Shown here one piece after another: positions 12,347-26,100 of a stretch of 64,000 nucleotides of DNA. The translations under genes were made by a program, and so were the position numbers. Positions within the stretch are counted from its first letter, which is position 1. Every line of letters starts with the position of its first letter. Source of the DNA: Eutypella sp. D-1 (lineage: Eukaryota; Ascomycota; Sordariomycetes; Xylariales; Diatrypaceae); assembly GCA_023313575.1 (NCBI GenBank), contig JAJTTP010000012.1, positions 558,001-622,000 of the forward strand. The letters run 5' to 3'. The notes below the pieces were generated by a model. It was given only the letters and a program-made list of their open reading frames with translations, ran no database searches and was not told the origin of the DNA.

Positions 12347-14164
12347 TCAGTACGCCTGCGCCGCATACGCCTCCTTCCCGTACGAGGAGGAATATCGAGG
12401 CACAGTGCTATATTGGACCTCTTCGGCGTTGACGACGGGGGCGTACTTGACCTTCTCGAAGGCGGGATGCGACGGCACATCCGCGTACTCGTCCGCGTAA
12501 TACATGCCGGCCGATGCGGGGTCGGCTCGCGGTGTTGAGGTGTTGGCTGAGGCGTGCTTCGACTTGCGGCTCCTCGACGGGATCGGGACGGGCTCGGGGG
12601 CGTACTTACGCCGCACCTTCCCATCAGCGACCGCATACCGGTGCGTAGTCTGTGCGCTTACCATGGGTTCTGGGGAGTGCATTCGCCGGTTGCGATAAAT
12701 GTCGTCATCGCCTGACTCTTCCTCCCACGAAGCCATGCGACGACCCCGGGCCCCTGCGTACCGGTCTTCTTCCTGCCATGTGTTTTGGCGATTCAGAGTT
12801 GGTATGGCTTGTGGCGTAGGTCGCGCGTAACCTTCGGTGTAAGAGCGAACGATCTTGGGGGGGTCCGAGTAGGACTTGTTAAGCTTCGGCGGTGACCGAT
12901 CGGACGGGGTACGGCCGACTTCTACGACACGGACACCTTCCTTTGAGGCAGACCGCGAGCTAGATCTCCGTGACTTGTCCTTTGACGATCGCAGGGCATC
13001 CGGCGGCTTAGCCCGACTTGATCTCCCTGGTCGTCTCACTGTGTCTTCATCGTCGATATCCTGAGCCATCGGCGGTGGGGGGTGAACCGCACTGGTCGCC
13101 GGAGGCGGTGTTGGGGCAGCAGCCGGAGGGGCCTGCACGTGCCGGAATTTCGTGCTCTCTGTGTAAGGAGGTGAGCGGCCGGTTGGGGCGGCGGCGTGTG
13201 AACCCGATCTCTCAAGATAGCGGATGGCTGATTCTAGGTTGGCCGAGTTCTTCCTCTCGCGTTCAGTTGCTGCAGCTGCAGCCTGCTCCGCTTCATCCAA
13301 TTTGCGACTACTCGATTTCTTTTCCGAGACGTTAGGGGCATCATCCGAGTCGGTGTCGTGATAATGTTCCGCGTATGGGGCTTTGTGGCGTCGGTGCTTG
13401 TCTTCCACATCTTTCTTGCGCTCCTTGTCCGCCTTCTTCTTATCCTTTTCCTTATCTTTCCGCTCCTTCTTCTTCTTTTCTTCTACTTCCCTCATCGCTT
13501 CCTTCATCGCTTCCTTCTGGGCTTTAACCCGTTCTCGGATCAACTCGTCCTCTTTCCGTTTCCGCCGCTCTTCTTCACGTCGATATTTCTCGCGCTCGTG
13601 CTCCCATTCTCGATCACGTTGTGCCCGTTCCCGTTCCCGCTCTCGTTCGCGCTCACCTCGGTCCCGTTCGGCACGTTCATAGCTAGTCGAGTAGCTGGCG
13701 GACTTCTTAGCGCGGCGAATATCATCGAAGCCTCTTGAGCTCGACCCTCCCAACTCATCTTCATAGGAACGGGAGGCAGGGTAGCCCGCACCATAGACCT
13801 TGCTCGCGGGCGACGCCCTGGTCTTGGCGAAGGTCGACGGCCTGGGTTCCGCGGTGCGGATCTCGGGTTCGAAGTGGGGTTTCGCGCGTGAGGACATTCG
13901 GGCGCTGGGTGGTGAAGAAGACATGTTTGCCTTCTCCCTCTCCTTCCTATCATAGTTGCTCCGAGCGACCTCATCACTCAAAAGCTCGTAAGCCTGCTGG
14001 ACGCGATGGAACTCGGCCTCCTTCTCGGCCTTCAGTTGAGGATCCTGGATCTTGTCAGGGTGGCATTTGAGGATGAGTTTCCTGTGAGCGGATCGTATCT
14101 CTGGAAGCTGAGCATTTCTCGCCACACCAAGGGTTTCGTATGGATCAGACAAAAGACTGGCCAT
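12347..14164 (-). CDS. J-domain (DnaJ/Hsp40) protein with long charged helical region
   Basis: An intronless 605-residue frame starting at the ATG at 14164. Residues about 7-75 form a J domain: DPYETLGV opening, HPDK with the HPD motif at 35-37, and FHRVQQAYELLSD...YD closing. The J domain stimulates Hsp70 ATPase activity, so this is a co-chaperone. There is no Gly/Phe-rich stretch, zinc finger or DnaJ C-terminal domain, making it class C (type III). After a Ser/Pro linker, about 100 residues alternate Arg, Lys and Glu (ERERERERE, then EKKKKERKDKEK), predicting a coiled coil or single charged helix. The C-terminal half is low in complexity, Ser/Pro/Arg-rich, with many potential phosphorylation sites. 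There is no signal peptide or membrane segment, so a cytosolic or nuclear site is likely. The Hsp70 partner and cargo are unknown. Confidence 0.85.
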   Translation of the reverse strand: MASLLSDPYETLGVARNAQLPEIRSAHRKLILKCHPDKIQDPQLKAEKEAEFHRVQQAYELLSDEVARSNYDRKEREKANMSSSPPSARMSSRAKPHFEPEIRTAEPRPSTFAKTRASPASKVYGAGYPASRSYEDELGGSSSRGFDDIRRAKKSASYSTSYERAERDRGERERERERERAQRDREWEHEREKYRREEERRKRKEDELIRERVKAQKEAMKEAMREVEEKKKKERKDKEKDKKKADKERKKDVEDKHRRHKAPYAEHYHDTDSDDAPNVSEKKSSSRKLDEAEQAAAAATERERKNSANLESAIRYLERSGSHAAAPTGRSPPYTESTKFRHVQAPPAAAPTPPPATSAVHPPPPMAQDIDDEDTVRRPGRSSRAKPPDALRSSKDKSRRSSSRSASKEGVRVVEVGRTPSDRSPPKLNKSYSDPPKIVRSYTEGYARPTPQAIPTLNRQNTWQEEDRYAGARGRRMASWEEESGDDDIYRNRRMHSPEPMVSAQTTHRYAVADGKVRRKYAPEPVPIPSRSRKSKHASANTSTPRADPASAGMYYADEYADVPSHPAFEKVKYAPVVNAEEVQYSTVPRYSSSYGKEAYAAQAY

Positions 14165-17100
14165 GATGGCGGTGATGGCGTGCTTAGACCGTGCTCAGGA
14201 GTTGGATTAGACCAAGAACTCAGGGGGTCTTTATAAAGGAACGAGCGGAGCCAGAGTGGTAAAATTCGTTGTAAACAAAAGCATAAAAGTGCCGATTTTA
14301 TTGCATGGATGTAATGTTGGGTGGCGTGGCGATGTGAGGCAAAATTTGTCTAGAATGAATATTGGCGACCCTGATCGTCAAAACGAAAAGGGAAAAGCGA
14401 GAAGCGAAAAACGGAGGATCCGACGCTGACGGAATGGTTGAAGTAGTAATAAAAGTACAAAGGCGTCCTTCGACCGGTATACCAACTGATTTTGACGATG
14501 TGCTATGACCAACCAACGAACCTGTCGTATAGTGAAGGCAGGCACAGAAGGGGGTACTATGTTGAGCTTTCTTAGTGTTGGCGTTGATGTTGACGTTGGT
14601 ATTGGGAAGGGGTGCGAGAAGAAAAGAAGGTGTGAGAAAGGTAAGTCAAGGATTAAGAACCAAATTCAATTAAGAACTGATTCTCCCAGAGGGGTTTGCT
14701 GCTTGATCCCTAGGTTGTTTGCTTGGATAGAAGAAAACAATGACGGAATCGGTTGAACCAGTCAGTGATGACAAGTTACAAGTTGCGAAGGAGTATAAGT
14801 GTTTTAGTTGAGTTGTCTGCCGTTGCGTTGCGTTGCGTTGCAATGCAAAAAAGGGTAAAAAAGTAATCGAATTAGACGGTCAGACCGTCTCCTCCAACAA
14901 CTAGGTCGAGGATTTGAATGCGAATGGTAAGCAGTGGAAGAGAAGTGAACGTATGTTATGTGTACTAGGAGTTTGCACTACCTAAGTAGGAGTGTAGGGA
15001 TCGTCCCGTGGTGGTGGTACCAGGAGTAGGAGTAATAGTAATATGGGAGTACTGATAGTACTACCCGTGGACCTAGGTACCTATAAGGTAGGTAGGTACT
15101 TAGGTATATACTATAGCTGGAGTGTCTAGATACCGGGAGTAGAACGAGTTGGCCCAGGGTTGGTAAAGGATACCTAGTGGGTTGTGGCTATGACGAACGA
15201 CAGGGCGGATGGGCGGAATGATGTCGATCGAAAAGAGAATGATTTGATGTCTGATGAGCGTGGGATGGTTTAGATCTGGTTTCCAGGGTTGGTTTGGATT
15301 TGAACATCCACACAGATGGTGTGGTATTATGAATGCAAGTACTGTGTAGTAAGAATCGGTTGATGTCGTCACGAAGGGGGAAAGTCGGGCACCAGTAATA
15401 GCATCAGCAAGTTAGAAGCACCAGAAAGAAGCATAGAAGCATCAGAAGCACTAGAAATGATCCTGGCACCAACAAATAAAAGCGGCGGCAGCAAGCGAGG
15501 CAAGCAAGCAAGCAAGTAACAAGCGAAGCAGCAAGCAAGCAACGGGAAGAGGCGGAGAGGCGGGGGGAGGGGGTGTGAGATGCAAAGCTTTGGGAGTGGG
15601 AGTGAAGCGCTTTTGAGGCTTGATGATCTTTTTTGTCGAATCCCTTAAGGTGCCTGAACGAATGCGTAAGGGCGTAAGAGCGCAAGTGAGAGCGAGTGAG
15701 TTTAGTTACTACTAAAAGTAGTAAACTTGAGTTGAGTAACTCTGAGTGGATGAAAATGCACAACTTAATGCACAAATAATCCGTAAATCCTTGAGTTCCG
15801 ATATCTGATCTTTTCCTCTTTGGGATTTTGGGGGTCTAAGTCGTCTCTCTCTCCTCCGTAAGGATGGAAGCAAATACCTAATCAGGTAAGTTCTGGGTAA
15901 AGTCTGGCAGTTCTGGCAGTCTGACTTGCCAACTTGTCCGCAACTTGTCTGGTGTTTATGTATAGCCTGTTATGGCTAGGTAGGTACCTAGGTAAGTTTG
16001 GTTACTACTTCCTAGGTAGAAATGGCAAGAGTCGCAGAGACTGGCAACACTGCTTGGTGCCACTGGTACCACTTCAGTTTAGGTAACTTGGTAACTCCTG
16101 TCCTAGTCAAAGCCCACCCGCAGACTATGACCAAAGGGAGGGCCCCCTAGGCTATCCGTAGCGTGGTAGCGTGCGTAGCCCTATATCCAGGCTTTCCCAC
16201 CTAGGAAAGGGTTTTTCTTATTGCCTATCTTGGTTTAGACCCTTTCCTGAGAGGGAGGGCAAGGCAGGTGGTGACCGTCGTCCAACTCTCGAGTCGTTCC
16301 GAAGGGGGCAATTGCGAAAGAAAAGAAAAGAGGGGCGATAAGTTTGTGCCTCGTTGCGTTGCGCGTGCCCGGGTACCGCCTATGTAACGATGATGTAGAC
16401 TAGGCAGGCGATTCTCGCTTCGTTGGCTGTCCGAGTGACCGCGTAGGTACGAAACTATGGGTACGTGTGAGAGAATCTGGATGCGGCCGGGGAAGGGATC
16501 GTCTCCCCTTTTTGACAGGCGGGAAAGGACGATTCGGTTTTAAGTGGGTTCGGTGGCTTGCGCTGGTTGGTGCGGCCCTCGCTCGGGGGCGTTGTTGGAG
16601 GGAGAGGGGTCGGGAGAGAAGAAAAAGGGGGGGTTCCAGCGTGTGGCCTGGGCCAGTTATAGCGACTCTCTCGCTACTAATAGGCTCTTATGGATAGAGG
16701 GGGTTGGGGGTGATTCTACCACTAAATCCAGTGTACGTAACAGACCCGTCCTAGCAGCCTAGTAGTATTTCCAAGTAGTTGGGTGCAGCAAGTACCCAGG
16801 TAACAAGTGGAGTCGACCTCGGGACACTGGTGAAATGTGACGGAGTGACTTTCCGGATTGCTATGTTCTGCCCGTAATCCCAAGTACCTCCCAAACCTCT
16901 TTCTCGGTCGCTTATGTACCTACAAGAGAGGGGTGGTATGTAGTATTTGTTACGGGGTCGGACGTTCCTTGGCGGCCCGTCCGGTCCAAGTCACACCCGC
17001 GATGGCAAAAAACTGGAGAGAAAAAAAAAAACCGCCCAAGAAAAGGTACCTCCGTCTGATGATTCCAGACTTGAGAATCGCCTGGGGGTTGGGCCTTTTC

Positions 17101-20100
17101 CAATGGTGAGTGGTTAAAACCGTACAAGTGCTTCCGGAAGGAGGCGAGTTGATTGACAATTGATGATTCGAATCCAGTAAGAATGAGATGAGAAGAAGAG
17201 GAAAAGTGACAATAACTGGGACTAATCAACCAATCAAGCCAATTACGTTCACATGCCGCTGCACATAGACATGCACGTATGTACGTATGCGTAAGTGGAT
17301 GTGCACCTGCGCAGTCGGTAGGCAGCTGGGTAAGTAGGGTCAACCTGCTATTAGTCGCTCGCTAGTAACTACTGTAGTGACTAGGGTCCGAGGGAGGGTT
17401 GAGGATAAAGGGGGGGGCAAGGGGAAGGCCGGAGGGTAGAGTAGAGGGTATGTGTAATAGGGTCTAGCTCGTTCTCGCCGGACGTCTATGTGATTCCACC
17501 ACCAGGCTATGGCCTACGTTTGTTCCTCGGAGGACAGGTCGTCCCGGAGCTGCATGCGCGTACGGTACGTAGCACGTATACGTACGGCAGATGATGTACG
17601 ATAGTAGTTCAATGGTAGCAATGGCCCAGCTAACTAACGGTATGATTCAATCGTTGCTGCTGCGCCAGGAAAGGTCCGGAAGCCGGCCAACCAGAAACCA
17701 GCAGGGTTGGGTATTTGTTTAACAGGCTGCGAATTGCGGGTTTCGGATTCCGCGGATTGACGTGAACGTGAGTGTGAGGCCTCGAGTCCCAGCAGTTAGG
17801 ATAGTTGCCTGACAGCCTGCCTGTATAAGTGTATACGACGAGATGGATAGCCCTGGAGATGACTAACGATGACTCTTAGCTAATCCTCCCCGGAAGGGAT
17901 CTATACATGCAGATCTGGGGTGCTTAGCAATCCGCAATTTTTATGTTAGTTGGGCGAATAAGATGGGATGTTCTGAAGATGGGGCCAAGCAGAGAAGAAG
18001 ACTGTAATTTTGGGCATAACAATGCAATGCAAGCAACAAGGTCGGCTTTCTCTAGAACACTTCTGGGTGACTGCAACTGCTCAAAAGGACATGTATTAGA
18101 CGCGATGCCAGAAACAGACAGACCAGGCTCGTGATGTATTAGGTAGTAGGTATTTGGGCAGTTGGGTTCCATAAGCGGGTGATGAAAGAGGGGCGAATTA
18201 TACGTATGCAGAGATATGTAGATATGCAAGCTGCTTGTTCCAATGGCACCCCCCTATCGTCCTCCCTCCCTCCCACAGTTACTACGGCCAAGGGGTCCCA
18301 TCGCATATGTACGGGATATGTATGGGGAGAGCTGCAGTTATTGCGGGTTGGTAGGTATTCACTGACCTGCGTCTATTGTGCGAGCCGAGGCGCCCGGAAC
18401 CAATTGTTCTGCCAGTCAAGAATTGACGAGAGCGGTGCTTCTTAGGTAGGTGGTGGCGATTATATCACGAATGGACGAATAACAGGACAGGGTTCTTCTC
18501 CCCAGACTGATTAAAATTCTCGAAAGATGCAGTGCTTAGTATTATTTTCTATCGCCGTTGGAGGCTAAGTCTGTTAATGTACCGTATCGTCCACGGACAA
18601 CTTTATCTTGGATGGCTGGCTTGCTATTTTGTTTTGACAATGGATTCAAGACCCGCTCTCTTTCAAGTCTCCAGGTCAACCCGAGAATAAGGTCAAGCAA
18701 GGGTGACGATCTCTCCCGGGCCCGACAAGGTGAGGCAGGTTGCTATGGGATGGACCAATGTCGCCGTGATAATAAGCGTCTCACCAGGGAAGCCCTTTGA
18801 TCAAATCCGGGAAGTGCAGGACGTTAGTTAGTGGGGGAGGCGGTATCCGCACGTTTTGAAGTTTCCCGCAATCGGCGGTGAAGGACGAGCGAAAGAGGCA
18901 GAAAATGAGGCCTCAGCTAATTATTATTGTATAGGTAAGCCTCTCTATCGCCCTGACTAAAACACTCCCCGTGCATTAGATTATCTGGTTAGCTGGTGCC
19001 CTTCAGTGCTAATAAAAACCGCTATATTATGCTCAGCGGATTTCGCCTCATGGATGCGCAAGGGAAGACAGCTAGAGATACGGTAGTGATGATAGTGGGG
19101 TACTGTTGATGTTTCGAGCAATTGGAACGAATATTCCGTAGAACCAGGGCATCTGATTAGACCGTCAGTTCTCTGGAATGAGAAGGGCAATGACGTGGGA
19201 GGATGGCACGCACACAAAAAACACGTCCACGGACACAAATTACGACGAGACAGGTAAAACAGCAACAACGCGTGTAAACATGCTCCAGATCGATCGTCTC
19301 GAAAGATATGAGGTCGCGATAGTTGGCCCCCCTTCCTGTCGTTGAATGCGATGTGGCAACGATACCGTCCCCCTGCGGGATGGACCCTGCACCAGTGATT
19401 GTTCCAGGGGTTCCCAAAGGGCCTGCTAGTCAAAATTGACTGCAGGTCTGGGGAACCGCTGAATGGCTTCCGACAGGCTCGCCCAGACAGCGGACGTAGG
19501 CAACGATATCGGTAATGCGTTTCTCACGCCTCGAAATGTCTACGCAAGCAGTAGGTGACTGTGCTGTCACGACACTGCGCATGTAATGATATAATCACAT
19601 TCCCCCCGTGACCATCTGCGGCCAGCGTAGTGTATAAGTCGACGTATAATGATGGATACGAGGGAGATCCACCGTCGGCAGGATGGCGCGCAGTTACAGC
19701 CCCTTTATCAAACAAGATAATCTCTATCTCTCTACCCACTACTACGTCCATTAAGGACCCCTGCTGGGGCTTCAAATATAGACATCTTGTAAATCATCAC
19801 CGTTGGGCCTTCTACATACCTACCTGTCATTGGCGAAAGACCAAGGTCTACACCGACCTCACCCCAACTGGGCGAACTCCATCGGCGGGCTGTCGAATGG
19901 GAGAGTTCAGCCAACCGTTGGATTGGCAGCCTCAGGCGCATGTCTTGCTTTTTTTGCCGATGCCCTGCCTCGCAGGCATTCGTCATTATCCATCTAAGCC
20001 CTCACCTATCAGGTGCGGATTGGAGACGGGTCAAGAGCTAGCCACGTCCGCCCGTCCACCTTGGGCATCGCATCGCATCACATCGCACCGCGTCGTGGCA

Positions 20101-23100
20101 GGTTCGCAGCCCACAGACGTAATGGCGGACGACAGGGACCCAATGCCATCGCCGTTCTCTACACGCATCACCTTTTGATCAACCCCGAACACACTCAGCA
20201 TGCGAATAAAATAGCAGATGATGTTTCCACGCGCGCGAACAGACTAAATAACATTTAGGTAGGGGGTGCAAGGTAGATGATAGGTAATAAGGTAACCCTC
20301 CAACGGGTCAGCACGGTCATAGTGTCCCCCCATCCAGGATTATAAAGGGTGAGGCCAGTCAGGGCCAGACCAGGCCAAGCCAGGCCGTTTACTCGTGCCG
20401 GCAGACCAAAGCTCGTGGCAGGTTCCCTCGTCACACCTCCTTCTCTTCCTCTCATGGCCGTTTCGGGGATTCGGGAACCAATAGACAACTGCCCTGGGAA
20501 GCAGGTACGCTACGGGATGCGTAGGGCCACACACGGGGCAGCAGCCCGACGGATGGTGTGCATCTTCTGGGAATGGAGATGGGATGACCGCTATTATGTC
20601 TCCGGACAGGCTGGCTGCTTACATAGGCCTCTGATGACTACGGACATTCCTAGAGGGTGTCGCACGAGAAACAAAGAGGGGGGGAAGGGGGCCGCACAAG
20701 GTCCCATCATGAACCCATCTTATTAGCGAGATGGTGTGGTGGGGGAGGGTGAGAGAGAGGTGACGGGAAAAGGTGGGTGTGAAAAGGGCGGGAGGACAAC
20801 CACACAGAACACCAATAATCCGTACCCTCCATCTCACTGCAGGCCATACATAAGATCGCAACCTACAGCCTGCATACCTAGGTACCAACTGACAGCTTCT
20901 GAGTGGTTCACACACCAGACAATCCAACTGATGGGTGATACTCTAAACCCGGATCAGGTCGTCTTTGTGGTCCGGTTTGATGCGAATGGATGGATCAACT
21001 GTTCAGCCGTATTCGAGTCTCACCCGGAACTGTGAGCTGTACGGTAATCAAAATGCATGTAACAGGTATTGCAGCCATTAACCTTCTCTCCTCCATTCGA
21101 TTGCTCCGCACTATGCTATGGTCACTGCGAGGCGAGGGTCCCCTATAAGTTATATCCGCTAGTGTGATCTCAACACTTGTCTTTCGGCTGGATCTGATAG
21201 GGCGTCGGCGGCCCACGGGAGGCTAGTCGAGCGGCTGAGCGGTCAAACCCAGGTCGTACGGTGTGTACCATCGTGCGTCCAAGGAAATGCGGTAGTACCT
21301 TTTGATGTTTATTTACCTGAGCGTTCTTGGTAGTCGAGAAGCGGCTGGTAGTACTCGCTCTGGTCCAATTACCTATTGATATATCGTGCGGCCTCAAGGG
21401 CCATCCCCGAGCAAATTAAATATCCGCCGTCTGCTTGTCGTTGCGGAAGATCTTCCCCTCTACCGGCTCACCTACCAGTGAAGATCATTCTAGATCTTCA
21501 GGTCGGTTGGTGAGGGGGGGATGGGAGGGGGGGCAAAACATCGACGTCAGAAGCCAGAGCAGCCGCCAGACTTTGCCTGCACAGGAGGTGTGTGTTGCAT
21601 CTCGCGGCATTATCTGATCTCCCTCCGCCCTTGTGATTTTCCTATCCGTGCACTTATGCAATTTACCCCTGTCAGATCATCGGGAGGACGAACATGCGAT
21701 TCTGCGATGCGTTTCATTATTTACGACATGTCGGCCACGCTCCCACCAGCACCACCCTCCCTGCCAATCTGCCTCCATCCCACAAGCCCCCCTTTTCCCC
21801 TCCCCACGATCGTCCCCTCCCACCTTAACGAGAGCCGACCTGCCGACGCATCGAATCCCAGGAGGGTCATCAAGGTGGGGGCGGGGTCATGAGTTCATAC
21901 ACTTTCCTAGACATACATTGCGGACCACATGCGATTTCTCTATGCCTGTTTCACCGACACCGTAAAAGGTCGATGTTTCAGACGGGATTGAGCAACGCCG
22001 TTTCCAAGGTTGTAATTCACGTGAAATGCTTGGTGATTTTGATTTCTTTTTTTTGTGGCTTGCACCCCGTGAGTAAGTTAGTATGTAACACTACAGTCAG
22101 CTATCATTATGATTCAGTAAAGTACCCGTATTGCCGCCGTATTTCCCCTTCGTCATTAGTGGATGACCTGAGTGAGTTGACGGTCATACAAGTGCTGTAC
22201 GTAGGTCATATGCGACTATCGTATGCACGATGCGCCGCCAGATTCGCGATTCCTCCCGGCCGCTTGACTACGACATAAAGCTTGGCGATGCCCGAACACA
22301 ACATGACGATACTAACTTACCTCTGAATAACGGAGGAGGGGGTTTCAATGACACCAGAAACAGGAAACCGGGAACACCCTATGAAACTGCCCATCTACCA
22401 TGCTGCGTCGGACGATTTCTTCAGCTTCTAGCACCTCTTCCATACATGCACTAAGATGGTTTAGTTACTTCTGTAGGTAAGTATGCGGTTTGGTTTACTT
22501 TCGCCCTACCCAGTATTTCTATGCGAGATAATGCGCACCATCACGCGTGCGAATTGGAGAAAACACCGGCATCGCAGGCATTGTGACAGCATAATACTGT
22601 ATCTGACCCAACCCTCTTCTCCTGCCCTCTTGCGACTCATCACTGCCAATGGTCCCTGCATAGACTGCCCCCCAATGCACCACTCTTCTAGCGCAGCGGT
22701 GGGCGTGGCGGTGAGCATGTGCCTGTTCATCTACCTACCGAAGTAAATAGCATGTTAGCAGCTTGGAATTGTGTTATCTCCAGCCTACATACTACGATGT
22801 CAGTGCCGTCCCGTCCCTCCTCTCCCGCCCTTTAATCTCACGTCTAACAACCAACCTACTGTATGCATTACCAGTTGCCTGGTTTACCGACCGACAAAGC
22901 ACGGGCGATTGTTATGGGAGAAAATCTTACAGGTTCTCCATGCTTCCATGCAGTTAGCTGACAACCCATCCCATCCATCCTCTATGCGTAATTATGGACA
23001 CTCTACTAAGCAGCAGACTTCAAGAATAAGCGTGCGTTACCCGCTCCCCGACCAACTACATAGCATACATATGTAGCACGGCTAGCCAGTGACAATTAAT

Positions 23101-26100
23101 TGATAATAGTGAGTAAGAGGCGCTGGAGATGGCTTCTCCCTAACTACTTAAGTTAGTCATTGCGGAATTCCAAGAATAATAGTATCTAGGGTAGCTAAAT
23201 GCCTTGGTATAACAATTACTACCTAAGTATGTAACTTGCCATCCATAATCACAGCCACCTGGGCAGATCTTGGAACATATTTAGGTACTTTAGCCCCCTT
23301 TCCGTCCTATAATCGGTCGTTCGTCTTGCGCCAACTACGCCTCATACATATACTAGGTATATATGTACTATATATGTGCGTTGCGTGCGTAGTTACAGAG
23401 GCCACGATGCATGCGCGCCCCTCTTCTGCGTCCGCCTCCTCCACTCTTCAGCCCGTTCCATTCGGCGCAGTAAAAAACTTGCATTCTAACTGCCTGGGTA
23501 GTACGGATAGTTCCTATCTGTGCAGCTTGCTTGCCCCATAGTTATGTATAGGCTTGTTTTACAATTGGGTTGAAGACGCCCCTCGTGCAAGCCCAAGCCT
23601 GTCCGGTTGTCTCGTTTGCTGCGAGGCCAGTATCTAGGGTTACTAGGAAGTTCTATATACTCTTCCTGATGTGGTAATTGGATTTAGTAGTGTAGCAGTA
23701 ATGTTACGGGCATGTTAACAGTACGGTACGGTACGCACCGACGGATTCTACCGTGGCCCGTCTCGACCGTTCGTTCTCGCTCGCAACCGAGCTGAGAGGG
23801 GTCCGCTCAGAAACCGTAGAAAGAGAAAATACCGCCCTTCGAGCCAGACTCTCCATCAACCAATCACAGCCAGCCAGGGAATCAATCCTCGCCATTCCAT
23901 ACATATTGAGGCCTCACGAAGTACATATGTATATAGATATATGCGAGAGGCCCCCCCGTTTTTCCCCTTTTACCTGTCCTTACGTGTGTAGTAAAGTCGG
24001 AGCCGCGCGTCCTGATAGGCAGGACCAGACACTCGGCGTTGTAATGCCAGGAGTTCATGCTTGACATACAGAGAGTTATCATAACCTCGTGCGAAGTAGT
24101 TCGCTCTAGGCTACTTATGTTCAGCTGGGAACAAACATGGGGACCCCCACAGCCTAGGTGAGCATAAAGGAGAAGCTGGCTAAAACAGCAAGGGGAGAGA
24201 AAAAAAGAACACTACGCTTGCTAGAAAACGGTTAGTTAAGTCAGTGTTCCCGAGTATGCGATTGGTATATCACGACTCCTCTCCTCATCACGGGACTTTG
24301 CGATGGGCGGTGATTCAAGCCCATGATTGGCTGAAAAAAGGAGAGAGGGGAAGGATGGAGAGGGAGAGAATGGGGGACTATCACTGTGTGTAGACTAAGC
24401 AACTAGAGAGTTACTCTTGGTAATAGTCAACCCCCTCAACAAAACGAAAAGAAAAAAAAGAGATCCAAAAAGCCCGGCCCGTTGCTGCCCTCTCTACTAT
24501 GTACCTTTGTCTGTTCCACAAGGGCCTATCAGATGCTGTGTGTACCCCGGACTCGCTGCATATGTAGAGAGAGATAGTCTGGAATTCGACGTCCTTAGTC
24601 GTGCGAGGGGGGAGATTTTGGGGGTTTGTTCCAGCGGGCATGCAGCACAGCGCCAGCACAGCGCGAGCACAGCTGCACAGACACAAGCGCAAGCACAGGC
24701 ACGAGCACCACCGGTCGAGGAGGAAAGGGAGGAAGCGTCAAGCGCGACCGGCCCATCATCGCATACATACGCATACATGCGTATTGGTACTTGGAACATG
24801 TAGGTAGAAGTCACGCAACGTAACGCACATATATACACACGCGCACAAGCACCGCACGCACATGAGCTTAGCGACCTTGCTCGGAGCCGGGATGATCCTG
24901 CGCGCGTTGCACATTGTCGCTCCTCCCGGGGCGCGAACGGGCTGGGGTCGCTGCGAAAGGGTTCCTGTCCCCCGGACGGAGACTATTACTCCTACTCTTC
25001 GGCACGGTCGGTAGGTACGTGTAGATGTACAATACAGTATGGCATGGCATGGTATGCTGAACCCGTATGCAATATATGGATGGCTCTATATATGCAAGCT
25101 CGGTATAAAGGCATAGGTTGGGAACTGCGACTCTTTACCATGAAGGCTTTTCTACACATAGTCGTGCTCACGTACAACGTACAAAGTACACGTAGGTATT
25201 GATAATGGCGTGCCGCAGGTGACAGGATAAGCGGAAGGAGGAAGTTATCCCCTGAACTAGTAATCGGTGACAAGGGGCGTTTGGGGGGGGGGGGTCTAGA
25301 AACGCGGGGGAGGCGACGGGAAAGGGGAGGAGCACGTTGATGTCACATCACTCCGATCGAACGTCCGCGTATCATGAACGGAGCCGTGGCACGTCGGTCG
25401 ACACGAGACAGGACTGACGTCCCTCGGGCCAGAGATGCCGAGACAGGGGAAGGAAAGGGCAGGAGGGGAGGGGAGGGGATAAGAGCGAGAGGGAGAGGGA
25501 GAGAAAAAACCGTTGTTGTCTCGGCCGAGTTCCGTTGCACGGGGCTGGGGAAAGGGAAAGTGGTGGGAGAATGTTTGGTATGTCTGAGTTTGGTGCCACG
25601 TTGGGCGGCGCCGAAAGCTGTGCCGCGGCATTCTCTTCCCCCTTTTTTTTCTCGTCTCCCTGTCTTTCCTATACGTGACTTGTTTGCGAGTAGTGCTCCC
25701 TACGCTCATCGTCTAGAACCCCCATAGCCCCCGCGGCCCCTGGCTGCGTTACTATGTTTAGATAGGACTGTACGCCTCTTCGTGATCTATGTACGACCAA
25801 TATTTAAGAGAAAGGAAGGAGATAAGCGAAAAATACGTGAAAGGAACGATGAAATACGGGATAGGAAATTCAAAAAGCCTAACGATAAAAATAAATTGGC
25901 GGATTGAGCGCTCAAAATAAAAATGATGGTGCTTATCTCTTAGTACCACAATGGCATGATATAAATATATGTAATAAGCAACACAAGGACAAGGAACGAC
26001 TACTATGTAAGCTGTGCTGAACCTGGCATCTCACTCATAACACTACAGGGACTAGTCTCTTGATTATGACATGGTAATGGTAACAGTATAGTGGTAGTTG

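Noticed and set aside
13358..13738. Phe/Leu-rich plus-strand frame opposite the J-domain gene
   Set aside because: It is the antisense of the Lys/Glu/Arg helix codons, which read as Phe/Leu/Ser on the other strand; not a membrane protein.
17160..17195. tRNA-like T-loop (GATTCGAATCC)
   Set aside because: No acceptor stem, D-arm or anticodon arm could be built upstream, so not a tRNA.
19630..20178. 182-codon plus-strand open frame in the gene desert
   Set aside because: Amino-acid composition is random-looking, no motif is recognised, and frames on the other strand overlap it. Transcript evidence would be needed.
20349..20726. 125-codon frame
   Set aside because: Arg/Gly/Pro-rich translation from GC-rich DNA with opposite-strand frames of similar size; no coding signal.
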